Below are positions 1 to 11,764 of a stretch of 64,000 nt of DNA, in pieces. How positions within the stretch are numbered: the stretch's first letter is position 1; each line of letters starts with the position of its first letter. The translations under genes and the position numbers were made by a program. Source of the stretch: Glossina fuscipes (lineage: Eukaryota > Arthropoda > Insecta > Diptera > Glossinidae); the NCBI RefSeq assembly GCF_014805625.2, contig NW_023998487.1, positions 112,002 through 176,001 of the forward strand. The letters run 5' to 3'. The notes under the pieces were generated by a model. That model ran no database searches. It worked only from the letters and a program-made list of their open reading frames with translations, and was not told the origin of the DNA.

Positions 1-1050
1 ACGTAATTCTCTTTTGTTCCATGCTAAACAAAAGACAATGTATTCACAGACTCACGTTGCTGTCATCAATAACAATAGATTTCCCGTATACAATGCTGCA
101 TGAACAACGGGGTCCTATCTCTGCAAAAAATTCTCATATATGCGCAAAGAATATCAATAAAAATGGTGCGGGTGATTAGTGCTGGACTTACCAATCTGAA
201 ATGTTTTGATTTTAATTCTGCATAAGGAAGCAGGTGACGTCTGTGGGACCTTACACCAAGTTTGGTATTCTGGAGCAATAACCGCTCAAACTTCATCCAT
301 TTATTGATTAATTATATGAAAGTTAACAACACTTTTAGAGCTTAGTAGCTCTATACGTTCAGTGCTTTTCTTTGCTTTTATCTTATGATTTTCGCATTTT
401 TCCTTTAAAAGCGAAAAAGAAAAAACGACCGTTGTCTTTCATTTAAGAGAAAAGGGTGAACATATCTATGGTAAGGCTAAGATAAGCAACTTTGGATATT
501 TACAAATGAAGTGATAAAAGTAATGAGCTCTGAATCTACGGTAGATGTTGACGAAAGATTGAAATTAATGTTTATGCCTTTGTGGAATAATCTGTGTTAC
601 GTTCTAGTGGCAATTTATTGTACTTTTTTATAAAATACCACGAACACTGGATAATTTTTCACCGGATGTAATCCAAAATCACTCACGCAGTTATTAATAG
701 ACGAAAAAAATTTGCTACAAGAAATTACTTACCACAGAAGTGAATGAAGGGAAATTAAAAGAAATGCCATCAGGACATTTCTGCGTCCTGAAAAGATAAA
801 AAACAAACTTTATAAAATTCTTGATTAATTCTTTCATCTTACTACCTTTAAAAATAATGCATCGTTTGACACTTGCTCTATAACATGGTTATTAATAATT
901 TGCTTTGCTTTTTTGCGCTCATTTGCTGTCTGTCAGTTTACCCGTCCACATCTTGTGTTTTGTAAAGTTTCATTTATTTATTTTTGGTTTGTTCACGCAT
1001 ACCGGCATAATTTAATTTTCCACTGAAGTGAAATTAGCTTAAAATTAAAG
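1..1050. other. Non-coding A+T-rich DNA, no feature recognised
   Basis: No frame in this stretch reads like a known protein and I see no structured repeat. It ends at the left terminus of the inverted-repeat element that begins at 1051. Confidence 0.5.
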
Positions 1051-1552
1051 AATATTAGCAAACGTGCACATATAAGACAAAGTAAAACTCTAATTACGAG
1101 CACAAAACCAAAAAAGCTGAGTTACTGCTATTAAATCTCATGCAAAATTACAGTACAAACAGTGAAAGAACGCAATGTCCAAAAAATAAAATTGTTCATA
1201 ACTAATTTAGTGACTTGTGTATATGAAGAGGGCAGGTTTGCGGCGAATTTGGTGGTGATGGACCGGAACCAGGGTCATGAAATCAGGTTTCTGTGACAGG
1301 TTTCAACGCCCTTTGAACCGTGAGACAAATTAGGTTTTTCTGATTGGTTTTAGCATTTTTCACGACATCACAAATCTATAGGCGCGTAATGTCTCTGAAA
1401 ATGGTTATAACACGATTTGGACATTGCATTCTTTCAGTATTTGTACTGTAATTTTGAATGAGCAATGCAACTGAGCAATAACTTTGCATTTTTGTTTTTG
1501 TGGTCCTAGTTACAGGCTTAGTTTGTTTGATATATGCACGTTTGCTAATATT
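1051..1552. mobile_element. Long-TIR MITE / foldback element, about 502 bp
   Basis: The two ends are inverted copies of each other. The left arm runs about 1051-1183 and the right arm about 1416-1552. The outer tips match as AATATTAGCAAACGTGC. The inner parts of the arms match almost base for base around CAAAATTACAGTACAAA and GCAATGTCCAAA; the middle of the arms has small indels. About 230 bp of unrelated sequence separates the arms, and no transposase frame is present. Long imperfect TIRs without coding capacity are typical of MITEs and foldback elements moved by a transposase encoded elsewhere. I could not identify a clean target-site duplication: the flanks AAAATTAAAG and ATGTAATTTT are not obviously duplicated, so the superfamily is open. 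The inverted arms are seen directly; mobility is inferred. Confidence 0.75.
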
Positions 1553-2960
1553 ATGTAATTTTAATATCTGTTATACATGTTGTTTATTTTGAAATGGACC
1601 CTAGCGTAGCGAACACTATTTTAGTGAAGACACAAGCCTTAAAAATTTGGGTTATCTTGGCGGGTTATCTGTACTAATGCACGTAAGTGATCGGTTTTAG
1701 TTTCTCACGATAAAATTTAAATCTATCTCAAAAAACTTTTCCCGTCGTTTGCAATGTCTTTGATTGTCTTCGATGGTTTTTGCCTGTCTTCAACTGCTTT
1801 GCAGCAAACCAATTAATTCAACCATATGGTGACGAATTATTATAAATATGCAAAAAATTAATCCTAATTACTATGAAATTTACCGGAGAAGCGGCTTAAA
1901 TTTAAGGCAAAACTAGTTTCTTGATGGCCAATTATATTTTATTTTCATGTACTTACGCACCTGTGATGCATTTACTAAAGGAGACGGAGAAAGCAACTCG
2001 TTTCGACTAAAACCCACATATTCTTTTGATTTCTTGCCGCTATTTGTTTACTTTGTATGAATACGAACAACTTTGTCTCTTTTTTTGCATAATAGGAAAT
2101 ATTTTATTGACCATTTCCATACGTTTTCTCTTTTTGTTAACATCTTTTGCTGTTTTGTTTTTCATTTATCAAACCACGGTCTTCCTCTTTCTATCGTCCC
2201 CTTTTCTTTTTTATTTTACTCTTACAGAACGATTTATGGGAAAAGGCTTTTCTTCGTTCTTTTCTGTTTCGCATTTAATGGCTTCTGCATTGGCTACGAA
2301 ATATTTGAAATTTTTTCTTTTAGTTGTAGCCAACTGGACAAGGGTATCATAATCGAAAACAACTAAAATTTTTGTGTCGCACGCACAAAGGATAGACTTG
2401 CATTAAATGCCTTTTTTAGGCGAAACAATGCTGCGAAGTGTACAAGAAGTGTTATACATGTAACATCGGTGATATGAAAACATACAGAATTTTTAAATAA
2501 ATAATTAAGCAATGTAAATTACAATTTCTTTCGAAATAAGAAGAGTAAAGGAAAAATAACTCCAAAGCTTTATTTTCTTTGTGAAGGACAATTAACACAA
2601 TTCAAGGCTTTCTCTTGAAGAGAAAAGTTCATACCACATATAAGGCCTCAACTTAAGAAAAGCTCATACCAGATATTAGGCTTCAACTTTTTTAACTTTT
2701 ATGATTTTGAAATTCAAAAAGACTGCAGTATAGTACAGTAACAGGCAATGTTTACATACTTATTAAGTTACTACCATATTTAAGAATGTTAGTACAATAT
2801 ACAACCACAATGGTATTATTCCTGTATCAGTATAGATATAAAGACTTGGAGGAACATAAAATGTAAACTGAGTATTTCAACCAGAAATTAACAAACAAAT
2901 AAAGCAACATAATTTATATCATCGAATGCAAAATTATCTCTATACAAATATTTGAGAAAA
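1553..2960. other. Non-coding stretch, no supported feature
   Basis: Two overlapping open frames near 2026-2366 are rich in Phe and Leu because the DNA is T-rich. They lack any recognisable motif and I do not treat them as genes. No repeat boundary was seen. Confidence 0.4.
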
Positions 2961-3030
2961 AGGGCTTCTGCTCTGACCAATTTGGCCCACTTTCAATACA
3001 AACTTGCGTGCAAAAACTTTCAATATCAAT
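2961..3030 (-). repeat. Family A repeat, middle fragment (copy A1)
   Basis: Read on the minus strand this is the central block of family A: a GTTTGTATTG-like run, then a degenerate AAATGGGTCAAATTGGTC block, then the CAGAGCAGAAGCC block. Head and tail are missing. Confidence 0.55.
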
Positions 3031-3569
3031 AAAAGATTGTTACCGAAAAGATAAACAGAGCGTTAACTAAGATGTCATGGGGTTGTTCATGATAAAAATT
3101 ACTACAAGCATTATGGGCAGAGGACTCATTAATACCGCAGCATGTATTAGAAATCCTTGCCCGATACATTTTAATAATAATGTCCTTGAGGAATTATGGA
3201 GTGGAGTACGTCGGCTTTGCACGACATTTTCGGTAGTTCGGCTGTTAAAAACTACTCTAGAAAAGCAACCGAATAGATAAAAGTGGGAAGTTAGAAGCAA
3301 TGAATATAATCCTACTAGGTTGCTTAGAGGAATCTTAATTGCGAAAACGCAAATCTAAAGAAACAGGCGATTTGTGTAGGGTTATCTTCACCTGGTTAAA
3401 AAATTGTTAATGCAACTTAGAAATTAGGATCAAATCATTTCAAGGGCGATAACTATTTCTAACTTGCTTGTACATTTTTTTGAATCATATTCTGCTTATA
3501 CCTACGCAAATGATGTTAGCTATCCCTATCATATTGAAAATTATTACAATTTCTTTAATTATACTCATT
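3031..3569. other. Non-coding stretch, no supported feature
   Basis: Short frames exist on both strands over 3067-3300 but they are mirror shadows of each other and contain no family motif. Confidence 0.4.
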
Positions 3570-3930
3570 ACCGAAGGATGAGTTATGGTGTTCATTGTAT
3601 CAAAACACCTAGAAGGAAGTCACAGAATCCCCGCGAAGTATATATATTTTCGGTCACCGTCAAATTCTGAATTGATTGGAGCATGTCCGCCTGTCCGCTC
3701 CTGTAATATCTGTTGTGAAAATTCTCCTGGCCGCAAAAATGAAGCTATCAACTTCAAATCTAGCAGAAACACTGAAAATGGGCAAAATTGGTCGAAGAAC
3801 AAGCCTGTAGTACTGCGTAAAGTGAGGACGCCTCTAAGGATTAAAAATTGGTCTTCTGCTTATTACCCATAAACTGCAGCAGATAAATCTATCAAACTTT
3901 GAATGTATATTCGATGGACAATGCCACACC
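3570..3930 (+). repeat. Family A repeat, nearly full length (copy A2)
   Basis: The landmarks occur in order: CCGAAGGATG at the start, a GAAGGAAGTCACAGA block, TTCTGAATTGATTGGAGC, CATGTCCGCCTGTCC, CTCCTGGCCGCAAAAATGAA, a degenerate GGGCAAAATTGGTCGAAG, the CCTGTAGTACTGC block, and the tail CTTATTACCCATAAACTG. The open frame that crosses it (3585-3872) is incidental, because other copies carry stops in every frame. Confidence 0.75.
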
Positions 3931-5210
3931 TACTCAATTTTTTAACGTAATTTAGTCTTCTACTACGGTAAAGTTGTTTCCAAAATTTTTGTCAATTTTT
4001 CTCGTTACTCAATGTACTTTGCTTAAAACAACTCCAATAATTTGCAAATTAATTGCCAAGGAGCGCAATTAGCAATTTGATATTGATTATAAAGACAGCT
4101 TTTCCCTGGTAGCCAGGTGTTGTGTGATACGAAATTTGCTGGCCGTTGAGGACCATCGTAACTTGTATTTGCATGCAATGTATGTAATATGCGCTTACTA
4201 ACATGGTGATCTGCATGATGAGACGTACATTAGACAGACATGTACATACATGAAAAGTAGCCCTAATAAGGTTTTGCCTTTGAGGAAATCTCCATATGGC
4301 TTCAGATAGGCGGCCATGGCTTTTAATCTCACCTCCCGTCTTAAGGTACATGGATTAGAAAACTGTGGGGATGAATCTTGCCTAACAAGACAAGACGGAA
4401 ATTAGCTTTGTGCACAAAATCTTACAATACAATCTTGCCTAAACTTATCCTTTATTATAAGAATCCTATTCGGTCCCGCTTATCCTGCGGGTATCCTGAA
4501 ATCAGCTACAGCACGTATTGTCTCTCTCACACATACACACACAATTAAATATATTACTTTACTATTACACGCAATATCTAATTTTCTATTCAAACCCACA
4601 GCGTTGCTTCTTACAGTTTCTTTAACTAAAAAAATTATAATAATAATATTTGTTGATTGATTGAATTTATGCTGATGATATGGCGATTGGGTGCAACGAT
4701 CAAAACCTTTCGGACCAAACAACATTTCACATTACAGAGTTAATAGACAAAAGAACTCTACCTGATTGCATTGGAATGGAAATTCAATCAGATGGAAATA
4801 TTGATGCTGTTACTATATCAAAGTATATGATCTAATATGGCAAAGTCTAAAACTATACTATAATACCGCTCGAATCAGGTAACATGTGATAAGAATTACA
4901 AAGGAGTAAATGTCACAAAGTATCAATCTGTTATAGAAGCACTTATGTGTCTGGCAATAACAATATAGTTTACATAGTTGGCTTAAAAGAATAGTTATGC
5001 TCCATTTGCACATACGTCGGCAAAAATGTGTTTTTGTGGTACTATTAATTTTAAATTAACGCACTGTGATGGCAAGCTTAAGTAATATACTGGTGCAGAT
5101 TGGGTCCGCAGTCCAGTGGTTCTTAATGTGCATAACCAAAAAGTTTTTAAAGCTAACTTCAACTGAGAACCGAAGCAAACACATGGATATTAAATACCAT
5201 AAACGAGAAG
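3931..5210. other. Non-coding stretch, no supported feature
   Basis: No long frame and no repeat recognised. A short CA-rich run lies near 4527-4543. Confidence 0.35.
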
Positions 5211-5214
5211 TTAC

Positions 5215-5500
5215 TGCTAACGACTTCAGTTTCTTCGTGATCTTCTAAGAGTTCGTCAAGTTCAGCTTTGCTTTTTTTTAACGACACCTGGTATTCATGT
5301 GTATACGCTGTTAAAACGATTTTATTCTTATTTACAGTACTACTTATATCTTTCAATACTGAATCAACATTTTCTAATAGTGCACACACTCGTGGCGCAT
5401 GCAGCTAACGCTTCCTCTTCTTCGGCAGCTGTTCCAATGAATCTATTAGAAATACGGTACACATTTTCATACATTGGCTGACATTGTGTTCCGCATAATA
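5215..5500 (-). pseudogene. Unidentified protein-coding relic, frameshifted
   Basis: Two adjacent minus-strand frames read like one protein interrupted by a small indel. The upstream part contains MYENVYRISNRFIGTAAEE and an acidic EEEE run ending ...ACATSV. The downstream part continues CALLENVDSVLKDISSTV, then a charged, probably helical KKSKAELDELLEDHEE. The break lies at a GT-rich run near 5383-5390; a 2-base slip there would account for the frame change. The composition is not like the T-rich chance frames nearby. I do not recognise the family. It could be a degraded exon of a host gene or of a retrocopy. A possible splice donor (CAGTAACT on the minus strand, about 5222) would fit an exon end. 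The protein-like character is seen; the single-gene reading is inferred. Confidence 0.35.
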
Positions 5501-6431
5501 GCCTTGTATTTGATAGATAGAAGACGAAATGCTTTTACACTCACAACAACACTCTCTAAGCAATCAGAACACAACAGCAACGTCTGTCATCTCTTCACTA
5601 TTAAATCAATATGTGAAAATCTGAACGAAGAAACTACATTTTTTTATTTACTATTAAAGTAATTAAACTAAACGAGCTGCCAACATCCCATTATACGAAC
5701 GGAAAACTAAACAGAAAAGTGAACGTGTTCGGAGCTATGACCGTAGATATGAAGCAATATGCCACAGAAGAAATAGAGCGAAACAAAAAGATAAGCGCAC
5801 AGATAAAACAGTGAACAGTAAACACGGATAAGCGACTTCATAAGGAGTAGAATATACGCGTAGGTGGGAGGTCGAACAGGCGATAGGAAGGCGAACATAT
5901 GAACGCAAGTGTAGACAGGTTGCAAATCATATGGAAGAATTAACTGGCAGGACAACCTTATGAGTGGACGTATAACCGAACAAAAAAACGACATAAACAA
6001 TGTCGTTAATTTGCTTAATGTTTGATGCTGCAGTGAGCGACTTTGACATTAACGATCCTTTTTAATAAGTAAAATTGTTAAAATTTATAAAAAAATTTTA
6101 CTTATTTCAAAACCAAATTAATAATCGTATTATGAAATAATATTTGTTACAATTGATGGTAACATAATGGAAAGAATAAAGTTAGAAGAAGAACTCCTAA
6201 ATAAACTGAAAGCTAAATAAAAGTTAAAGCAATAAAATAGTCGAATAGATGAATTGATTATTAGGAAGGGTAACCTAGACGTTTTACAACGAGGTCGACG
6301 TACGTAGAATCTCATGAAATACATACCATATATTCATATATGAATACGTTTGACTACTCTAACATAACAATAATAATATAATAATGGAAGGATAATATGA
6401 TATTATAACAGAAGACTTTTCATTTTTTGGT
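5501..6431. other. Non-coding stretch with one hairpin
   Basis: Apart from the inverted repeat at 6064-6106, nothing coding or repetitive was recognised. The minus frame over 5707-6000 lacks any motif. Confidence 0.35.
6064..6106. repeat. Perfect 13-bp inverted repeat (hairpin)
   Basis: AATAAGTAAAATT at 6064-6076 is followed 17 nt later by its exact reverse complement AATTTTACTTATT at 6094-6106. The sequence is very A+T rich, so chance is possible. It may be the remnant of a short palindromic element. Confidence 0.5.
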
Positions 6432-6725
6432 CACCACTGAAGGATGTAGGTACGCTCATATTATCGTAATGTTTGCAACACCCACAGGACCCTGCAGAGA
6501 CCCGGTGAAGCACATATCCTTGATAGGAAGGAAATTCTGAATTGATTAAGCCATGTCAGTCCGCCTGTGTGGTGTACGTGGTCGACGCTCTCTTGATTGC
6601 AAAAAGGAAGGTCTCGTCTTCAAATCTAACAGAAATATAGTAAGTTCTTGGACGCACGTTGCTGTTGAAAATGGGTCAAATTGGTCAGAGCAGAAGTCTG
6701 CAGTGGAGCGTAAGTGGCCGCGATC
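6432..6725 (+). repeat. Family A repeat (copy A3)
   Basis: Contains the head (GTTTGCAACACCCACAGG), the GAAATTCTGAATTGATTAAG and CATGTCAGTCCGCCTGTG blocks, and the middle GAAAATGGGTCAAATTGGTC followed by CAGAGCAGAAG. The tail beyond 6725 is lost. Confidence 0.75.
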
Positions 6726-8384
6726 TGGTGAAACAATTTTATTTTTAATACCAGGGTTATAGGTATCAAATAAAATAACTTAGAGTGTAGAATGCGAAAA
6801 GCATGATGGTGGATATGCGAAATTCAGCTCCCGTCGAATATAACTTTCTAACTTGGCCATTGCTTTGTTTGATATGGTTTTAAAGCGTAATCAATTATAA
6901 AATTGTTATATATTGTAATATATTGAACTTTGCTTTTAAATTATATTCTTCGCATTGTTCTCTGTGTTGATATCATTTTGGTTGTTGTGATCAGCACTTG
7001 GTGGTCTGGTCAAAGAGAGTCTTTCTTGTTTTTTGCTCCTTCTTGCTTTCCAAACATCTGCGTTGGTTTGCGTCGTTTACAGTTTTTGTCCTTAGGTGCT
7101 AATTTAAGAGAACATTTTGTATACATGAAAAACTTTTTTATTTTTCATTCCCTCATAAACTCTTCCTTTTTGCTTATATTTACATTACGTCAAACCAAAA
7201 TTCCTCCCATTCTAATCGGTTCATAAGTTGTTGGGTTTGCGAGCGTTTTGGGAATACAAAATGTTCGGGTATTAATTGGTCGTGGTGCAGACGCATTCCT
7301 ATTTGTTGGTCATGTCCCGACTGTGGGAAGTGGGGCATTGACTTTTATAAGCTCTTCATGAAGACAAGACATCGTTTTTCTGACATTGTGCAGAAAATTT
7401 GAAAAAATTGAAACAATTTCCGATGACTGCCGCTAGCTAGAACACTGACCTTCTCCTCGTCGTTTTCGCCAAAATCTCGCACATCTATCCATGTTGCTCG
7501 CCAATATTCTTCTTCGTCCTGTAAATCCGCCTTTGCCGAATCCGGTTAAGGCATCGACCATCCATCCTTGCCTACAAAAACATTAGTATTTCCCCTATTG
7601 AAAACTTAGCTAGTATATTACAAATAAGCCGGCAAGCCCTTCTCGTGCCTGCTATGCTGAGGTGGAAAGGGTATGCCCTCCTAATGGTGCTATTCAGTTT
7701 AATCAGCTTACATCACCAAAATTTGTTAATTTGTCCTCTCCCTCTAGCTATTCGTATGTATCGGCTGGTTAAAATGCTGGAGATTCTGTTAAATAAACCA
7801 TTGTGGCCTGTTGAGTAGTTAATAAAGGAATTCATTACTCGCATTACCGTAAACCTAATTCGATAGTTGTTCCACTCTCAAAAAACTGAATGTTTCTTCA
7901 GGCCCAGCAGCTTTCACTTACATAAACTCAAAAATGTGTTCTGCTTTCCTAAATTCAGTGAGCGCTGACCTTCCTGTTTGGCTTTCACTGAAACCCGCTT
8001 AAAGCCTCATTTAAATTCGTTGGAACTTTTTCATAATTCTTTCCAGACTGCTCTACTTTTGCTTTGTTATTTTCCCGGAGATAGACGTAAAGCCGTGTTC
8101 ACCTGAGGATCCGCACCATCCAGCAATTTGCTTGTCCTTTCATTACGAGCAAGACGACCATTCGAGTAACAGTGACATTTGAAATCCCTCTTGCTCAAAT
8201 ATACAATATTTTAATTATGTCAACATTGCACTGCTTAAATCTCATCTCTCACGCATTACGCTAGGTTTTGCTACTGTGTATATGGAAATGCTAATATCCT
8301 CGTTTTACAATGTATTAAACCTAGCTTCCAATCAGACAACCGCCCCTTCAAAGCACTGGTCCGCCGTGGTTCATTAAACTAATA
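6726..8384. other. Mostly unassigned; may include decayed 5' part of the LINE that follows
   Basis: From about 7230 the base composition becomes richer in C and T and resembles the coding strand of the LINE at 8385-9985. The 5' endonuclease domain of such an element would lie here, but I could not find convincing endonuclease motifs and do not extend the element. Confidence 0.3.
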
Positions 8385-9985
8385 CAATATTAAAAATATT
8401 GGAAAGAAAACCTTTTCAAAAAATAAGTGAGAAATACCATTGTTTACGATCATTTTCTTTACGCTTCGGTGGGACAAAGATTCAGTTACCCCAGCCATCA
8501 AAGCCATTGCAATTACCTTCATGGGGCAAAGTACTCCCTCGCGCTTGTTAGTAATCCTAAATAGTGTTATAAATTTATCAACGCTGAAAGGAGAATATCT
8601 GTCCATCTCTCCCTCTCTTAACTGCTCCGATTCCTCTGGTGATATTAAAACCTCAAATATCTTTGCTGAATACCTTCGTCAACATTTCTCTATTATTCGT
8701 TACTATTTAAATGGTAACTACTCATATCAGGTCAAACATTCGATCTTAATTTCATATTTAGTCATGTTGGATAGAGACGTGTTACAAGGTTTAAGGTCAC
8801 TTAACAATAGTTGTGTCTGACGACATTCCATCATGTATACACAAATCAAGCTGTAAGAAATTATGTGGTGTTATCTCAAAGATTTTTATTCCTTCTTTAA
8901 AAACGGGTGTTTTCCTTTTGTGTTGGAAAAGCAGCTTTTTTATTGCAGTTCGCAAAGTTGGAAGCAGACATCTGATCGAGAACTATAAAGGCGTTGCCAA
9001 ATTGTTTCAACGAATTGTTAGTCAGAAAATAGTTTTCGCTATCAAATTCTGTATTTCCCCTTTTGAGCGTGGTTCCCTAAAAGGAAGATCAACCTTTATT
9101 CTTAGAGTTTACCTGCCATATTTACAAGGCTTTTTCCCGTGGTTCTCACATGGATGTTATAGACTGCCATTAGTAAAGCATTTGACTTATCTTTAAACTC
9201 CAGGTCTCTGGCTTCCCTTTGTTTTTAGTGAAATGGATAAGACGTTGTCGTCATTCAGGTACTCACTTAGAGTCTTAAGGTTTTATATAATCAATGATCT
9301 CCCTCGGTGGTTAAATCTAGCCAATTCTAATGTACGCTGACGATGTTAAGTTATTTTCTTCCTTTTCCTTGGATTCGCAATCGTATCAACGTCAAATTGG
9401 GTAGACAACTTGGTTACGTGGTTGGTACTCTTTAAATTTTATGAAACTAACTTTAAGAAAATGATTCTTAAGGAAGGCTGCATTCACCACCAATTACTGC
9501 TCACAAAAATTGGAAAACATTGATTCGTTCACCGACTTGGGGGTTCTATTCGACCAAAGATTATGTTTCCAATGTGCTCTAAAGAATTGGACGATCCTTA
9601 CATTACAAGAAGGCTACATATATGCTTAGTTCGACCAATACTTGAGTATGTCTCTTTTGTGCGGTTTAGTTTCTATAGGTGTAAAGTAGATTCAACTGAA
9701 TCCGGTCAAACTCATTTTGGGGTTTTTGCCATTGGGAATTCGGGTTGGAGCCCACTTATCTCATTGTCTCCTTACGAAAATACATTGCTTTTGCCTCTAA
9801 CAATGATTTACGCCAGTTATGGGTGTTCCTCTGTGCCACGTGCCTTTTTGTATTCCTTCTTTTTTCTGAGTTTTGTCCTTTTTATTTTCCTATTTTTTCT
9901 TTATGTTTTTTTAAATGCTTTTTAACCATTATTGATACAACTTAGCATAAGACTTAATTCTAAGAACCTTTTATATAAGTTTATA
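8385..9985 (+). mobile_element. Jockey-type LINE relic, reverse transcriptase part of ORF2
   Basis: Conceptual translation in shifting frames gives the order expected for a Jockey-clade reverse transcriptase. Around 8880-9000 it reads SLKTGVFLLCWKSSFFIAV then RHLIENYKGVAKL, which matches the RT start. Around 9067-9100 it reads ERGSLKGRST, the F-x-kGRST block. A YADDVKLF segment holds the catalytic YADD at 9333-9344. Then DLGVLFDQRL (about 9535-9565) and LVRPILEYVSFV (about 9628-9663) represent the thumb region. At least five frameshifts or stops break the frame, so it is dead. The 3' UTR resembles those of the copies at 29.9-31.2 kb and 33.7-34.1 kb (TTATGGGTGTTCCTCTGTGC near 9818) but the terminal A-rich tail is missing. 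RT activity is known for the family; this copy cannot encode it. Confidence 0.8.
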
Positions 9986-11067
9986 AGTTTAAACATAGGG
10001 AACAAGAGATAACAGAAGATACCAAACAAAATTTCGAGCAATAAGAATTGCCTTTTTACAGACTCTTCTTAAGAGACTTGGATATTTGCTTTTGTTTTAC
10101 AACATAACCACCACCACTTAATTAACTTAACCAAATTAGAGTGAAGAGTACTGGATCCTAATGATAAAAATAGTTTAACATCACCCGCGTACACTAATTT
10201 CCTCGACTTCGAAAACTCATTCTTTCTCTCATTCCCTTCGTAGATCAAGTTAAGTGTAGTAAACTCTCCACAGCAGACATTGATTGAAATTCTTTTAAGC
10301 AAATTCTTGTGAATGTCATCTAAAAGCTCAATACAAAAATTATTCTAATCGGCTCAAAACGTCGCAATAATTAAAAATTTTAGCTGTTCAAGCTATACCA
10401 AATGTTAATATAAAACTTCGTAAAGGTATTTCCTACGACCTAGGCGAGAGTCCGTACAGGCCCGTTGTCACACTTACAATAATAAAATTCTTTGCAATTT
10501 TTATATATAGGTCTAAGGAAATGGTTATTAAATGTTCATCTGAAAGCAAAATAGTTCTTTCACTTGTAATAATACGGGGTATTTTCAGTTAACATTAAAA
10601 AAATTTTTCATTTTGAAAGTATTTTAAAATGTCCATTTACTGCTTACTGAAAATTTCGCTTTAATGAAATGATTTGCTAGAAAGATACTCTTTTAAATTT
10701 ATGTGCTGTTATAACTGCAAACTCCTTCTGCTTGGTCATTACAAGACCAATTCTATGGAGCTTTAAAAGGCTTAATGGAAAGCATTCTTTCCTCTTTTCT
10801 GAGACAATCTTTTCTTACAAATTTCATTCAACTGATCCAAAAATCCTAACTATCTTTGTTAATTTTCTACTGCCTGCGAGATAATTATTAAAAAAAGTAC
10901 TGTTTTGTATTTCAGAAAACTATATTGCTATAGCCTTGTGCGCAAATGAGTAGATTGAATTGTTCCTTTACTGCTTTTTACTCGTAGCTCTGCAAACTTT
11001 TTTTAAAAATGAAAAATTTGACATTTGACACAAGACACATGAAGATTCGTATAATTATCATTCGTTT
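9986..11067. other. Non-coding stretch, no supported feature
   Basis: The minus frame over 10069-10302 has no recognisable domain. No repeat identified. Confidence 0.35.
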
Positions 11068-11145
11068 AATCAAAACGTTTGCAACACCCGGGAGGGAGCT
11101 GTAGAAACTTTAAAAAGTATATATTGTGAGGATCAAAATAGCACC
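11068..11145 (+). repeat. Family A repeat, head fragment (copy A4)
   Basis: CAAAACGTTTGCAACACCC, a GGAGGGAGCTGTAGAAAC block and AAAAGTATATATTGTG match the family A head. The sequence diverges after the point where CTTGATCAGC would be expected. Confidence 0.55.
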
Positions 11146-11764
11146 TAATTTTGATCCCACAAGTAGTAGTTAAATATATTACGCATCTTAGGACAGATAA
11201 GGTATTTTAGGATCGGCATAGACCTGCCAGTAAGTAAGAGAATGTGCTACCTGACAAACCGGATTAAGTGATTAACAAACCCTGGTTCAAATTAAAAATT
11301 CGATTTCAAACCAGAGTGTTACGGATGGGTAACGACAATTGGATGAGAGTTAGTGTTCGGATGTCAAACAGTAAAAAACAACGGGAGAGTTGATCATGAT
11401 TAGTGAGAGTGATAACATCGCTGCACGGAAGCGATCAGGTGTTCATGAGGGTTTGGAAAGTCTCTCTGCAGCAGACCAAGTGAATATTGAAAGACCCAAA
11501 GAATCATAAGAAGTTGTGTCATAAGATAGCAAACTTAATTGAATAATAATAACTTTGTGAACAAAAGGCGTAAGAATTAAAGGTTAAGTGCCGCAGTAGA
11601 TAAGTTAACATTTGGGATTGAAAATAAAATGACCGCTAATACATTACTCGATTAAGAATATATTTAACCTTTTAATTAATTTTACGGGTAGGGTCGGTGG
11701 AAAGTGGATGGTGAGGTAAGAATCCGTAACTCGCCAAAAGCGAAACCCGCCAACCAATTTTAGT
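11146..11764. other. Unclassified, moderately G-rich stretch
   Basis: The texture is less A+T biased than its surroundings and a 37-codon frame starts near 11397 (MISESDNIAARKRSGV...). It could be the decayed leader or gag region of an LTR element, but I see no LTR pair, primer-binding site or gag motif. Confidence 0.25.

Noticed and set aside
2026..2366. Two overlapping 97-108 codon plus-strand frames
   Set aside because: Phe/Leu-rich output of T-rich DNA in two frames at once, with no domain or repeat origin.
3585..3872. 95-codon plus-strand frame
   Set aside because: It is translation of a family A repeat copy; other copies have stops and frame changes at the same positions.
11146..11764. 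Possible LTR element leader and gag
   Set aside because: No long terminal repeat, primer-binding site or gag motif could be found.
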